A stretch of DNA of 64,000 bases. It comes from Pseudomonas sp. GM41(2012). Its GTDB lineage: Bacteria > Pseudomonadota > Gammaproteobacteria > Pseudomonadales > Pseudomonadaceae. The stretch spans positions 2,294,001 to 2,358,000 of the forward strand of contig NZ_AKJN02000006.1 in assembly GCF_000282315.2 (NCBI RefSeq), in the 5' to 3' direction. Both the position numbers and the translations under genes were made by a program. The notes under the pieces were generated by a model. That model searched no databases. It was not told where the DNA came from and saw only the letters and a list, made by a program, of their open reading frames with translations. Positions 53,497 to 61,885 of this stretch are shown here, one piece after another (the first letter of the stretch is position 1; each line of letters opens with the position of its first letter).

Positions 53497-54438
53497 TCAA
53501 GCCTCGGAAGGAGTTTGCTTGTAGTTGTAGCCGATCGGGTGAGGCAGGTTGCGAGCCTTGGCCAGTTCGATCTGCTTTTGCCGGTCGATGGCACTGCGAC
53601 GGGTCTTCTCGCTCAGCTTATCCCAGCAATGCGGGCAACTGATGCCGGCCACGTAGTGCTCGGATGTGCGGTCTTCGATGCTGATCGGGGTACGACAGGC
53701 ATGACATTGATCGTAGTCGCCTTCGCTGAGGTCGTGGCGCACGGTCACGCGGTTATCGAACACGAAGCAGTCGCCCTGCCATTTGGTTTCTTCCTGCGGC
53801 ACCTCTTCGAGGTACTTCAGAATGCCGCCCTTGAGGTGATAGACCTCGTCGAAACCCTGGCTGAGCATGTAGCTCGAGGCCTTTTCACAACGAATGCCGC
53901 CGGTGCAGAACATCGCGACTTTTTTGTGCACAGCCGGGTCGAAATTGGCTTTGATGTAGTCGGGGAATTCGCGAAAACTGGTGGTCTTCGGGTCGATGGC
54001 GCCTTCGAAGGTGCCGATCGAGACTTCGTAGTCGTTGCGGGTGTCGATCAACAGCACTTCCGGATCGCTGATCAGCGCGTTCCAGTTCTCTGGATCGACG
54101 TAGGTGCCGACCTTTTTGTTCGGGTCTACGCCTTCGACGCCGAGGGTGACGATTTCTTTCTTGAGTTTGACTTTGGTGCGATAGAACGGCTGGTCGTCGC
54201 AGTACGACTCTTTGTGGTCGATGTCGTCCATGCGCGGGTCGTTCTTGAGCCAGGCCATCAGCCCGTCAATGCCTTCGCGGCTGCCGGACACGGTGCCGTT
54301 GATGCCTTCTTCGGCGATCAGCAGCGTGCCTTTGATGCCGTTGTCGACCATCGCTTGCAGCAGTGGCTCGCGCAGGGCGACGTAATCTTCCAGGGTGACG
54401 AACTTATACAGTGCCGCCACGACAATCTGTTGTGTCAT
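53497..54438 (-). CDS. trhO: tRNA uridine(34) hydroxylase TrhO (rhodanese family)
   Basis: This 313-residue protein makes 5-hydroxyuridine at the wobble position of certain tRNAs using oxygen. The N-terminal acylphosphatase-like region ([11 protein letters not shown]) precedes the rhodanese domain (about 120-220), with Cys178 in [14 protein letters not shown] Cys-rich C-terminal part follows ([16 protein letters not shown]). Formerly YceA. It is first in the operon that continues with the DsbA-like and ABC genes. Family call is secure. Confidence 0.93.
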   Translation of the reverse strand: MTQQIVVAALYKFVTLEDYVALREPLLQAMVDNGIKGTLLIAEEGINGTVSGSREGIDGLMAWLKNDPRMDDIDHKESYCDDQPFYRTKVKLKKEIVTLGVEGVDPNKKVGTYVDPENWNALISDPEVLLIDTRNDYEVSIGTFEGAIDPKTTSFREFPDYIKANFDPAVHKKVAMFCTGGIRCEKASSYMLSQGFDEVYHLKGGILKYLEEVPQEETKWQGDCFVFDNRVTVRHDLSEGDYDQCHACRTPISIEDRTSEHYVAGISCPHCWDKLSEKTRRSAIDRQKQIELAKARNLPHPIGYNYKQTPSEA

Positions 54439-54484
54439 GGGTGATTCTCCAGGTGGCTACCCTCGTAAGGGGTGAACCGGATGC

Positions 54485-54515
54485 GAAAAAAAACGCGCCG
54501 GGTGAGCGGCGCGTT
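54485..54515 (-). terminator. Rho-independent terminator upstream of trhO, serving the bolA unit
   Basis: Read on the minus strand, AACGCGCCGCTCACCCGGCG extends to CGTT and is followed by TTTTTTTT. Genes on this strand run right to left, so it ends the bolA/DUF2059 transcript. Confidence 0.82.
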
Positions 54516-54578
54516 GCGGATTCTAGCAAAAACCGTGTGGTTTTAGGACTGCGATCTGTAAGGTCTGGCACAAACCCT

Positions 54579-54716
54579 GTGGTGAGGGGATTTATCCCCG
54601 TTGGGCTGCGAAGCAGCCCTGAAATATCAGCATCTACGAGGCGTGCCAGGCAAACCGAGTTGTCTGGTTTTACGACTGCTTCGCAGCCGAACGGGGATAA
54701 ATCCCCTCGCCACAAC
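54579..54716. repeat. Long inverted repeat (TGTGGTGAGGGGATTTATCC type)
   Basis: TGTGGTGAGGGGATTTATCC...CCGTTGGGCTGCGAAGCAGCC is complementary to the block GGCTGCTTCGCAGCC...GGGGATAAATCCCCTCGCCACA around 54677-54716. It is a third repeat type, different in sequence from the TGTGGGAGC elements. Confidence 0.8.
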
Positions 54717-54751
54717 AGCCCATCAGCCCATCAGCCCATCAGCCCTTCACA

Positions 54752-55051
54752 TTAATGTTTGCTGCCACCGGCACAGGTCGGCGAGGCCGGAGCCGCGTCG
54801 ATCTGTGCCCATTCCTCTGGCGTGTAGGTATGCAGCGCCAACGCATGGAACTCGCCCATCAGCTCGCCGAGCGTGCCGTAGACTTTCTGGTGACGCTTGA
54901 CGCGGTTGAGCCCTTCGAACTGCTGGCTGACCACCACGGCCTTGAAGTGGGTCTGCAACCCACGGCTGTGCATGTGGCTTTCATCCAGCACTTGCAGATG
55001 CTGCGGCTGCAACAGGCCCAGCGTCGATTCGATGCGTTGTTGCATGGTCAT
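54752..55051 (-). CDS. bolA: BolA-family protein
   Basis: This is a 99-residue cytoplasmic protein. The BolA fold is visible: LDESHMHSRGLQTHFKAVVVS, then NRVKRHQKVYGTL with the conserved His of the FX(R)HQ motif, then ALALHTYTPEEW. The C-terminal His in HALALHT may bind iron-sulfur clusters with Grx partners. BolA affects cell shape and stationary-phase genes. ATG 55051 has GGAG six bases upstream. It adjoins the DUF2059 gene with a 12-base gap, so the two are likely co-transcribed. Confidence 0.92.
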   Translation of the reverse strand: MTMQQRIESTLGLLQPQHLQVLDESHMHSRGLQTHFKAVVVSQQFEGLNRVKRHQKVYGTLGELMGEFHALALHTYTPEEWAQIDAAPASPTCAGGSKH

Positions 55052-55063
55052 ACCGAACTCCGC

Positions 55064-55588
55064 TTAAGGCTTTTTCTTGGCAGGAGCGGCGGCGCCTTTA
55101 GGCTCCAGCTCGGCGGTCATATCAGCCAGCAGTTTGTTGACCACAGGCACGGCGCTTTCCAGCTTGGCTTGAGTCATCTGGGCCGATTGCTGAGTCAGCT
55201 GCGGCATTTTTTCCAGGACTTTCTTGCCCAGTGGCGACTGGTAGAACGCGACCAGGTCTTTCAGCTCGGATTCGCTGAAGTTGGTGGTGTAGAGCTTGAC
55301 CATGTCTGGCTTCAGCTTGTCCCAGCCAATGGCTCGGTCCAGCGCGGCGTTGGCTTTGGCCTGGTAGGTTTCCAGCAAGGCCTTCTTCGATTCAGGGGCT
55401 TTGGTTTGTACAAAGCGCTGAGCGAACATTTGCTGCACTTGCATGTACACCGGAGTGCCCAATTTGTCAGCGTGCGCCAGAGTCAGGAAAGCTTCGGCAC
55501 TGGCGTTGTGGCTGGCGGTATCGGCAAAAACAGGGCCGCTGGCGCAAACCAGTGCAACCGCGGTACAGATGGCACGAAGACGAGTCAT
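55064..55588 (-). CDS. DUF2059 family secreted protein
   Basis: This is a 174-residue protein with a signal peptide (about 1-23, ending VFADTASHN). The DUF2059 core spans about 75-140: LYTTNFSESELKDLVAFYQSPLGKKVLEKMPQL. The tail is rich in Ala and Lys (GAAAPAKKKP). It is periplasmic, with unknown function. ATG 55588 has AAGGAA upstream. It lies just before bolA, as I recall in P. aeruginosa. Confidence 0.88.
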   Translation of the reverse strand: MTRLRAICTAVALVCASGPVFADTASHNASAEAFLTLAHADKLGTPVYMQVQQMFAQRFVQTKAPESKKALLETYQAKANAALDRAIGWDKLKPDMVKLYTTNFSESELKDLVAFYQSPLGKKVLEKMPQLTQQSAQMTQAKLESAVPVVNKLLADMTAELEPKGAAAPAKKKP

Positions 55589-55780
55589 CGAGTTTCCTTT
55601 TCTAGCAGGCGAGGTCATTACCCCAAGGGCGACCATTCTGCACCTAAAAAAGTGTGTCGCTCAACCCCAAGCCTTGTCTGGCCTGATTTAGAGGGGTTGA
55701 ATGGTCAAAAAACAGACTGATGGAACCACGGCCGGCGATCACGGCCTAAACTGCGCTATCGACCTACAGGAGTGTGCATG

Positions 55781-57175
55781 ATGAGCCGTATCGAAACCGA
55801 CAGCCTTGGCCAGGTGGAAGTCCCGGATGAAGCCTACTGGGGCGCTCAGACGCAACGCTCACTGATTAACTTCGCCATCGGCAACGAAAAAATGCCGCTG
55901 GCGGTGCTGCATGCCCTGGCGCTGATCAAGAAAGCCGCGGCGCGGGTCAATGACCGCAACGGTGACCTGCCCGCCGACATCGCCCGGCTGATCGAGCAGG
56001 CCGCCGACGAAGTGCTCGACGGCAGCCATGACGACCAGTTCCCGCTGGTGGTCTGGCAGACCGGCAGCGGCACCCAGAGCAACATGAACGTCAACGAAGT
56101 GATCGCCGGTCGCGCCAACGAACTGGCCGGTAATGCTCGCGGTGGCAAGTCGCCCGTTCACCCTAACGATCACGTCAACCGCTCCCAGAGCTCCAACGAC
56201 TGTTTCCCGACCGCCATGCACATCGCGGCAGCCCAGGCGGTGCAACAGCAATTGCTGCCGGCGATCAGCGAACTGTCGGGCGGATTGGCCGAGCTGTCCG
56301 CGCGGCACATGAAACTGGTCAAGACCGGCCGCACCCACATGATGGACGCGACGCCGATCACCTTCGGTCAGGAACTGTCGGCATTCATCGCGCAACTGGA
56401 TTACGCCGAACGGGCGATCCGTAGCGCGCTGCCGGCCGTCTGTGAACTGGCCCAGGGCGGCACCGCGGTCGGCACAGGGCTGAATTCGCCCCACGGTTTT
56501 GGCGAAGCCATCGCTGCCGAGCTGGCCGCCCTCTCCGGCTTGCCGTTCGTCACCGCCCCCAACAAATTCGCCGCCCTGGCCGGCCATGAGCCGCTGACCA
56601 CGCTGTCCGGCGCGCTGAAAACCCTCGCCGTGACCCTGATGAAAATCGCCAACGACCTGCGCCTGCTGGGCTCCGGGCCGCGAGCAGGCTTCGCCGAAGT
56701 CAAACTGCCGGCCAACGAACCAGGTAGTTCGATCATGCCGGGCAAGGTCAATCCGACTCAGTGCGAAGCCCTGTCGATGCTGGCGTGTCAGGTATTGGGC
56801 AACGACGTCGCCATCGGGTTTGCCGCGAGTCAGGGGCACCTGCAACTGAACGTGTTCAAACCGGTGATCATCCACAACCTGCTGCAATCAATTCGCTTGC
56901 TCGGCGATGGCTGCAGCAACTTCCAGCAGCATTGCATCGCCGGCCTGGAACCGGATGCAGAGAAAATGGCTGAACATCTGGAGCGTGGGTTGATGCTGGT
57001 GACAGCGCTGAATCCGCACATTGGTTATGACAAGTCGGCGGAAATCGCCAAAAAGGCTTACGCAGAAGGGCTGACCTTGCGTGAGGCGGCGTTGCAGTTG
57101 GGGTATCTGACGGATGAAGAGTTTGATGCGTGGGTAAGGCCGGAGAATATGCTTGAGGCCGGTGCCAAGGGCTGA
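55781..57175 (+). CDS. fumC: Class II fumarate hydratase
   Basis: This 464-residue enzyme of the TCA cycle is an iron-independent fumarase. Motifs: [37 protein letters not shown] (catalytic His), [15 protein letters not shown] (signature loop Ser). It is divergent from the DUF2059-bolA unit. ATG 55781 is chosen (spacing eight from AGGAG); ATG 55778 is the alternative. Pseudomonads carry two class II fumarases; the linkage to bolA suggests the fumC2 type of P. aeruginosa, often iron-regulated, but I see no Fur box I can defend. Confidence 0.94.
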   Translation: MSRIETDSLGQVEVPDEAYWGAQTQRSLINFAIGNEKMPLAVLHALALIKKAAARVNDRNGDLPADIARLIEQAADEVLDGSHDDQFPLVVWQTGSGTQSNMNVNEVIAGRANELAGNARGGKSPVHPNDHVNRSQSSNDCFPTAMHIAAAQAVQQQLLPAISELSGGLAELSARHMKLVKTGRTHMMDATPITFGQELSAFIAQLDYAERAIRSALPAVCELAQGGTAVGTGLNSPHGFGEAIAAELAALSGLPFVTAPNKFAALAGHEPLTTLSGALKTLAVTLMKIANDLRLLGSGPRAGFAEVKLPANEPGSSIMPGKVNPTQCEALSMLACQVLGNDVAIGFAASQGHLQLNVFKPVIIHNLLQSIRLLGDGCSNFQQHCIAGLEPDAEKMAEHLERGLMLVTALNPHIGYDKSAEIAKKAYAEGLTLREAALQLGYLTDEEFDAWVRPENMLEAGAKG

Positions 57176-57198
57176 GTTTTGTAGCGCCTGACAGTCAG

Positions 57199-57305
57199 CC
57201 ATCGCGGGCAAGTCGGATCGCCGCACCGCTTGCTCCTACGGGTTTTGTGTCGATACCGGATATTTTGATCGACGCAAAACCTGTAGGAGCGAGCCTGCTC
57301 GCGAT
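57199..57305. repeat. REP-like repeats downstream of fumC
   Basis: CCATCGCGGGCAAG...CTTGCTCCTACGG and CTGTAGGAGCGAGCCTGCTC form an imperfect pair, with TTTTGTGTCGAT/ATCGACGCAAAA as inner arms. It may end both convergent transcripts. Confidence 0.65.
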
Positions 57306-57320
57306 GAACGATAACGCGGT

Positions 57321-58280
57321 CTAACTGGCCGCCACCCGAACCCGCCGAGCCCTGAGCCCCGCAATCAACGACGGCCCCAACGCCACCAGCGCCGATCCCA
57401 GCACCACCAGCACCGCTCCGCCATAACCCAGACCATTGATCGTCTCGGCATGCACATACTCCGGCCACAACCACGCAGCCACTGCCACCGCAGCAAACGT
57501 CACCAACGGCGTAATCGCCAGTGTCGCACTGACCCGCGACGCCTCCCAATGCGCCAGAGCCTCAGCAAACGCGCCATAGGCGATCAGGGTGTTCATGCAG
57601 CACGCCAGCAATAGCCAGCCTTGCAGCGGGCTCAGTTGCAGCGCTTCCAGCGGATGCACCCACGGCGTCAGCAACAGCGCGCAGAACAGGTAGATCACCA
57701 TCATTACCTGCAACGAATTCCACACCGTGAGCAATTGCTTCTGGCCCAAGGCGTAGAACGTCCAGACTGTGGACGCCAACAGCACCAGCAACACGCCGGC
57801 GGTGTAATCGCTCAGCGAGGTCAGCAACTCGGCCAGCCGCTGATTGAAAAACAGGCCAAAGCCGATCAACAGCACCAGCAGGCCAACCCCCTGCCCCACG
57901 CTGAACCGTTCCTTGAACACAAACAGACTGGCGATCAGCAACATGATCGGGCCCATCTGCACCACCAGTTGCGCGGTGCCGGGGCTCAGCAGGTTCAGGC
58001 CCATCAGGTACAACACGTAGTTGCCCACCAGGCCGAGCACCGCCATCACCACTAACCAGCCACCACGCGGCCCGAGCACCTTGCGGCTCGGCAGGCGTTT
58101 GGTCGCCGCCAGATAAATGAACAGGCAGCCGCCGGATACGATCAGGCGAAACCAGGTCACCGTGACCGGGTCCATCACCAGCAGCACTTGCTTGAGTTTG
58201 ATTGGCAGGATTCCCCACAGCAGCGCGGTCACCAAGGCCAGGAACAGACCGTAAACCCAGCGACCCGATGAAATGTGCAT
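57321..58280 (-). CDS. EamA/DMT-family transporter (RarD-like)
   Basis: This is a 319-residue inner-membrane protein with ten predicted helices in two EamA halves (about 10-140 and 150-290). The N-terminal WGILPIKLKQVLLVMDPVTV is typical of RarD-type proteins. The tail is basic (GLRARRVRVAAS). The substrate is unknown; relatives export amino acids or metabolites. ATG 58280 begins MHISSGRWVYGL. Single-gene unit. Confidence 0.86.
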   Translation of the reverse strand: MHISSGRWVYGLFLALVTALLWGILPIKLKQVLLVMDPVTVTWFRLIVSGGCLFIYLAATKRLPSRKVLGPRGGWLVVMAVLGLVGNYVLYLMGLNLLSPGTAQLVVQMGPIMLLIASLFVFKERFSVGQGVGLLVLLIGFGLFFNQRLAELLTSLSDYTAGVLLVLLASTVWTFYALGQKQLLTVWNSLQVMMVIYLFCALLLTPWVHPLEALQLSPLQGWLLLACCMNTLIAYGAFAEALAHWEASRVSATLAITPLVTFAAVAVAAWLWPEYVHAETINGLGYGGAVLVVLGSALVALGPSLIAGLRARRVRVAAS

Positions 58281-58491
58281 TGCGAACCCCGCAGCCAAGT
58301 AGCAAGAACGGTCATTCTAGGCTTAGAGCTGTTCGGCACACAGGGACAGTTGGGCGTTGGCCGCGAATGAAACTGTGCAGGTCGCACCATTAAATTGGCG
58401 CTATGCCGTCGATCGGTTGGCCAGGCGTTACAAGTGGTTCATGCATAAGCTCATGGGATTCGCCAACAGGTACATTCCTCAGGAGATCGCC

Positions 58492-58686
58492 ATGTACGGC
58501 AAGCGCGCCCAGGACAATGCCCCCGCCACTCACTTTCGCTGTGACCGGGTGTGTCGCGTGAATGGAGATTTATATTTCAGCACCCGGGAAAACACCCTTG
58601 AGGGGCCGTTTGAAAATCCGGAGAAGTTGGCGCGGGAGGTACAGGCTTACATTGAGCGGATGCTGGTTTTGCGGATGAGCCTGTAG
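58492..58686 (+). CDS. DUF6316-type small protein
   Basis: This is a 64-residue protein. The core reads RCDRVCRVNGDLYFSTREN and LEGPFENPEKLAREVQAYIERM, a pattern of small conserved Pseudomonas proteins (DUF6316-like). CAGGAGATC precedes ATG 58492; the longer ORF from 58357 has no ribosome site. It is predicted cytoplasmic, with two beta strands then a helix. Function unknown. Confidence 0.75.
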   Translation: MYGKRAQDNAPATHFRCDRVCRVNGDLYFSTRENTLEGPFENPEKLAREVQAYIERMLVLRMSL

Positions 58687-58697
58687 ACCGCGGCGCT

Positions 58698-58783
58698 GCC
58701 ATCGCGAGCAGGCTCACTCCCACAGGGATCTGGTGTGCGACATAGATCCAATGTGGGAGTGAGCCAGCTCCGGGCGGCGATCC
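58698..58783. repeat. Degenerate REP-like inverted repeat
   Basis: GCCATCGCGAGCAGGCTCAC...CCCACA and TGTGGGAGTGAGCC...GGCGATCC form imperfect arms around a 27-base spacer. The GAGTGAGCC variants on both sides show compensating change. Confidence 0.7.
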
Positions 58784-58822
58784 GACGATAGCGGTTAACC
58801 AGACAACACAATTCTTGCAGTC

Positions 58823-60007
58823 TTAACGCACCGCTTCAAACAACCCGGTCGCCCCCATCCCGCCACCCACACACATGGTGACGATGCCGTAACGCACGTT
58901 GCGGCGTTGCAATTCACGCACCAGATGCCCGACCTGACGCGAGCCGGTCATGCCGAACGGATGGCCGATGGAAATCGAGCCGCCATTGACGTTGTACTTG
59001 TCGTTATCGATCTCCAACCGAATGCGGCTGTACAGGCACTGGGATGCAAACGCTTCGTTGAGTTCCCACAGATCAATGTCGGAAATCCGCAAACCCTTGG
59101 CCTTGAGCAGCTTCGGCACCGAGAACACCGGGCCGATGCCCATTTCATCCGGCTCGCAACCGGCCACGGTGAAACCACGGAAGAACGCCTTGGGCTTCAA
59201 CCCCAGTTGCAGTGCTTTTTCCAGGCTCATCACCAGCGTCATCGACGCGCCATCGGACAGCTGCGAAGAATTGCCCGCCGTCACCGAACCGTCTTCGGCA
59301 AACACCGGTTTCAATCCCGCCAGGCTTTCCAGAGTGGTGCCCGGGCGGTTGCAGTCATCGTGATCGACGATGCCGTCAAGGATCTGCACCTGACCGGTGG
59401 CCTTGTCTTCAACCCGATACTTCACCGCCATCGGCACGATTTCATCGTCAAACAATCTATCGGCCTGTGCCTGAGCGGTACGTTGCTGACTTTGCAGCGC
59501 GTACAGATCCTGTTCTTCACGAGTAACGTCGTAACGACGAGCGACGATTTCGGCGGTCTGCCCCATCGGGAAATAGATACCGGGCACCTGCTCTTTCAGC
59601 AGCGGGTTGATCAGGTTGTCGGTGTTGATGCTTTTCATGGTCAGGCTGATCGACTCGACGCCACCGGCGACGATGATGTCGCTGCAACCCGAGGCGATCT
59701 GATTGGCCGCAATGGCGATCGCTTGCAAGCCCGACGAGCAAAAGCGGTTGAGGGTCATGCCGGCAGTGCCGGTGCCCAGGCGCGACAGCACCGCGATGTT
59801 GCGTCCGATGTTGAAGCCCTGGCCCCCTTCGTTGGAACCGGCACCGACGATGCAGTCCTCGACGCTGGCCGGGTCGATGCCCGAGCGCGCCAGCAGTGCA
59901 TTGACGCAATGGGCCGCCATGTCGTCCGGGCGGGTCAGGTTGAACTTGCCGCGAAAGGATTTGGCCAGGCCGGTCCGCACGCTGTCGACGATCACCACTT
60001 CACGCAT
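58823..60007 (-). CDS. Acetyl-CoA C-acyltransferase (thiolase)
   Basis: This 394-residue thiolase performs the last step of beta-oxidation or the first step of ketone-body and related pathways. The acyl-binding Cys90 lies in NRFCSSGLQAI. The catalytic His lies in SIGHPFGMTG and the second Cys in TMCVGGGMGAT. The QAQADRLFDDEI region is typical of degradative thiolases. ATG 60007 (MREVVIVDSVRTG) is the conserved start. It stands alone, without a fadB-like partner nearby, so its substrate chain length cannot be inferred. Confidence 0.92.
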   Translation of the reverse strand: MREVVIVDSVRTGLAKSFRGKFNLTRPDDMAAHCVNALLARSGIDPASVEDCIVGAGSNEGGQGFNIGRNIAVLSRLGTGTAGMTLNRFCSSGLQAIAIAANQIASGCSDIIVAGGVESISLTMKSINTDNLINPLLKEQVPGIYFPMGQTAEIVARRYDVTREEQDLYALQSQQRTAQAQADRLFDDEIVPMAVKYRVEDKATGQVQILDGIVDHDDCNRPGTTLESLAGLKPVFAEDGSVTAGNSSQLSDGASMTLVMSLEKALQLGLKPKAFFRGFTVAGCEPDEMGIGPVFSVPKLLKAKGLRISDIDLWELNEAFASQCLYSRIRLEIDNDKYNVNGGSISIGHPFGMTGSRQVGHLVRELQRRNVRYGIVTMCVGGGMGATGLFEAVR

Positions 60008-60108
60008 GGCATACCTCATTGTTGTTGTCGGTTGGGAGTGGACCGAGCATAAGTCCACTGCATTACCGACCGCGACAATCATTCACCCCGCGTATGCGTA
60101 ACCATCGC

Positions 60109-61632
60109 TCACTTCTTGTGCTGTTTCACTTTTCTGTCGTGCTTGTCGGACTTTTCGAAAGCCTCTTCCAGCGCCAGATTGATGGTGCGCAGGACTTTGA
60201 CCCGCGCCCAGCGCTTGTCATTGGCTTCCACCAGCGTCCAGGGCGAGATCTCGGTGCTGGTGCGATCGACCATGTCACCAACCGCCGCGCGGTAGTCATC
60301 CCATTTATCACGATTGCGCCAGTCATCTTCAGTGATCTTGAAACGCTTGAAGGGAATTTCTTCCCGCGCCTGGAAGCGCTCCAGTTGTGTCTGCTTGTCG
60401 ATGGCCAGCCAGAACTTGACCACGATCACCCCGGCCTCGGCGATCAGCTCTTCAAAGTCATTGATTTCACTGTAGGCCCGCAACCAGTCAGCCGGCGGGC
60501 AGAAGCCTTCGACGCGTTCCACCAGCACCCGCCCGTACCACGAACGATCGAACACCGTGAACTTGCCCTTGGCCGGGATGTGCCGCCAGAACCGCCACAG
60601 ATAAGGCTGCGCACGTTCCTCTTCGGTGGGCGCGGCAATCGGCACGATGTTGTACTGGCGTGGATCGAGGGCTGCCGCAACCCGGCGGATCGCCCCGCCC
60701 TTGCCGGCCGCATCATTGCCCTCGAACACCGCCACCAAGGCGTGTCGACGCATACGTTTGTCGCGCATCAGGCCGGAGAATCGTGCCTGTTCGGTAATCA
60801 ATTGTTCTTCGTAATCGTCCTTGTCCAGGTGCTGGGTCAAATCCAGGCTGTCGAGCAGGTTCAACTGATCGACATGGATGGGCAACGGCGCGGCATTGAC
60901 CTTGGAAGGATTGACCTTGTGTCGCTTCAGGGCACTTTGCAGGCCTTCGAGCAGGATCTTGCCCACCGCCAGGCTGCGGTAATGAGGGTCCACCCCTTCG
61001 ATCACATGCCAAGGCGCGTAGTCGCGGCTGGTACGGCGCAACACGCGTTCGCCGTATTTCACGAATTTGTCGTAGGTTTGCGATTGTTGCCAGTCCAGCG
61101 GACTGATGCGCCAACTGTGCAGCGGGTCATCCGCCAGGGCCTTGAGCCGCGCCTTCATTTGCTTCTTGGAGAGGTGGAACCAGAACTTGAAGATCAGCGC
61201 GCCTTCGTCGCAGAGCATTTTTTCAAAGCGCTCGGACTGGTTGATGACCTGATCCAGCACCGGGTCCTTGAACAAGCCATGAACCCGGCCTTGCAGCATC
61301 TGGCTGTACCAGTTGCCGAAGAAAATCCCCATGCGGCCCTTGGCCGGAAGCATCCGCCAGTAGCGCCAGGCCGGTGGCCGCGCCAGCTCTTCGTCGGTCT
61401 GCTGATCGAATGTGCGGACCTCGATCAGGCGTGGGTCCATCCATTCGTTGAGCAACTTGACCGTCTCGCCCTTGCCGGCGCCTTCGATGCCATTGATCAG
61501 AATGATCACCGGAAAGCGGCGCTGCTGGTGAAGTTCGAACTGCGCTTCGAGCAAGGCTTCGCGCAGGACCGGTTCTTCGGCGTCGTAGGTTTCTTTGTCG
61601 ATGGCGTGACCGATTTCGGCGGATTCGAACAT
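60109..61632 (-). CDS. pap: Polyphosphate:AMP phosphotransferase (double PPK2)
   Basis: This 507-residue protein is a fusion of two PPK2 domains. The first P-loop is GIEGAGKGETVK (about 50-61), the second GNDAAGKGGAIRR (about 300-312). Double-domain proteins of this length are PPK2 class II enzymes that phosphorylate AMP to ADP from polyphosphate. ATG 61632 begins MFESAEIGHAIDKETYD with GGAAGGAG upstream. Single-gene unit, 100 bases from the thiolase gene. Function is well supported by family; it would feed nucleotide pools during stress. Confidence 0.9.
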   Translation of the reverse strand: MFESAEIGHAIDKETYDAEEPVLREALLEAQFELHQQRRFPVIILINGIEGAGKGETVKLLNEWMDPRLIEVRTFDQQTDEELARPPAWRYWRMLPAKGRMGIFFGNWYSQMLQGRVHGLFKDPVLDQVINQSERFEKMLCDEGALIFKFWFHLSKKQMKARLKALADDPLHSWRISPLDWQQSQTYDKFVKYGERVLRRTSRDYAPWHVIEGVDPHYRSLAVGKILLEGLQSALKRHKVNPSKVNAAPLPIHVDQLNLLDSLDLTQHLDKDDYEEQLITEQARFSGLMRDKRMRRHALVAVFEGNDAAGKGGAIRRVAAALDPRQYNIVPIAAPTEEERAQPYLWRFWRHIPAKGKFTVFDRSWYGRVLVERVEGFCPPADWLRAYSEINDFEELIAEAGVIVVKFWLAIDKQTQLERFQAREEIPFKRFKITEDDWRNRDKWDDYRAAVGDMVDRTSTEISPWTLVEANDKRWARVKVLRTINLALEEAFEKSDKHDRKVKQHKK

Positions 61633-61702
61633 GGGACGGCTCCTTCCAGGGTTGAGCAAGACTAGCGGAAGTTAAAGGTTTGCGGTGATGCAAAAATGGC
61701 CG

Positions 61703-61777
61703 AAAGATCGCAGCCTGCGGCAGCTCCTACGTGGGATTGGCGTACAACCGTAGGAGCTGCCGCAGGCTGCGATCTTT
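61703..61777. repeat. Inverted repeat (AAAGATCGCAGCCTGCGGCA type)
   Basis: AAAGATCGCAGCCTGCGGCA...GCTCCTACG is a perfect inverted match with CGTAGGAGC...TGCCGCAGGCTGCGATCTTT. Same type as 28669 but with a different middle. It lies between divergent pap and mnmC. Confidence 0.85.
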
Positions 61778-61885
61778 TGCGGTCACCACCATTTTGAACA
61801 AGCACGCCATCCTGAGGCTTGCCTTGGATCAAGCACCGCTCCGGCGATCGGCTAGAATGGCCGCCTTGCCGTTGCCGAGCCAGCC

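Larger units (their letters stand above)
54439..54751. other. Intergenic region between trhO and bolA
   Basis: About 313 bases without a gene: trhO ribosome site, the terminator at 54485, the long inverted repeat at 54579, and three tandem copies of an 8-mer (CATCAGCC, 54721-54744) next to the bolA stop. Confidence 0.6.

Noticed and set aside
53377..54444. 355-codon open frame opposite trhO
   Set aside because: TrhO on the minus strand has all family motifs; this frame has none.
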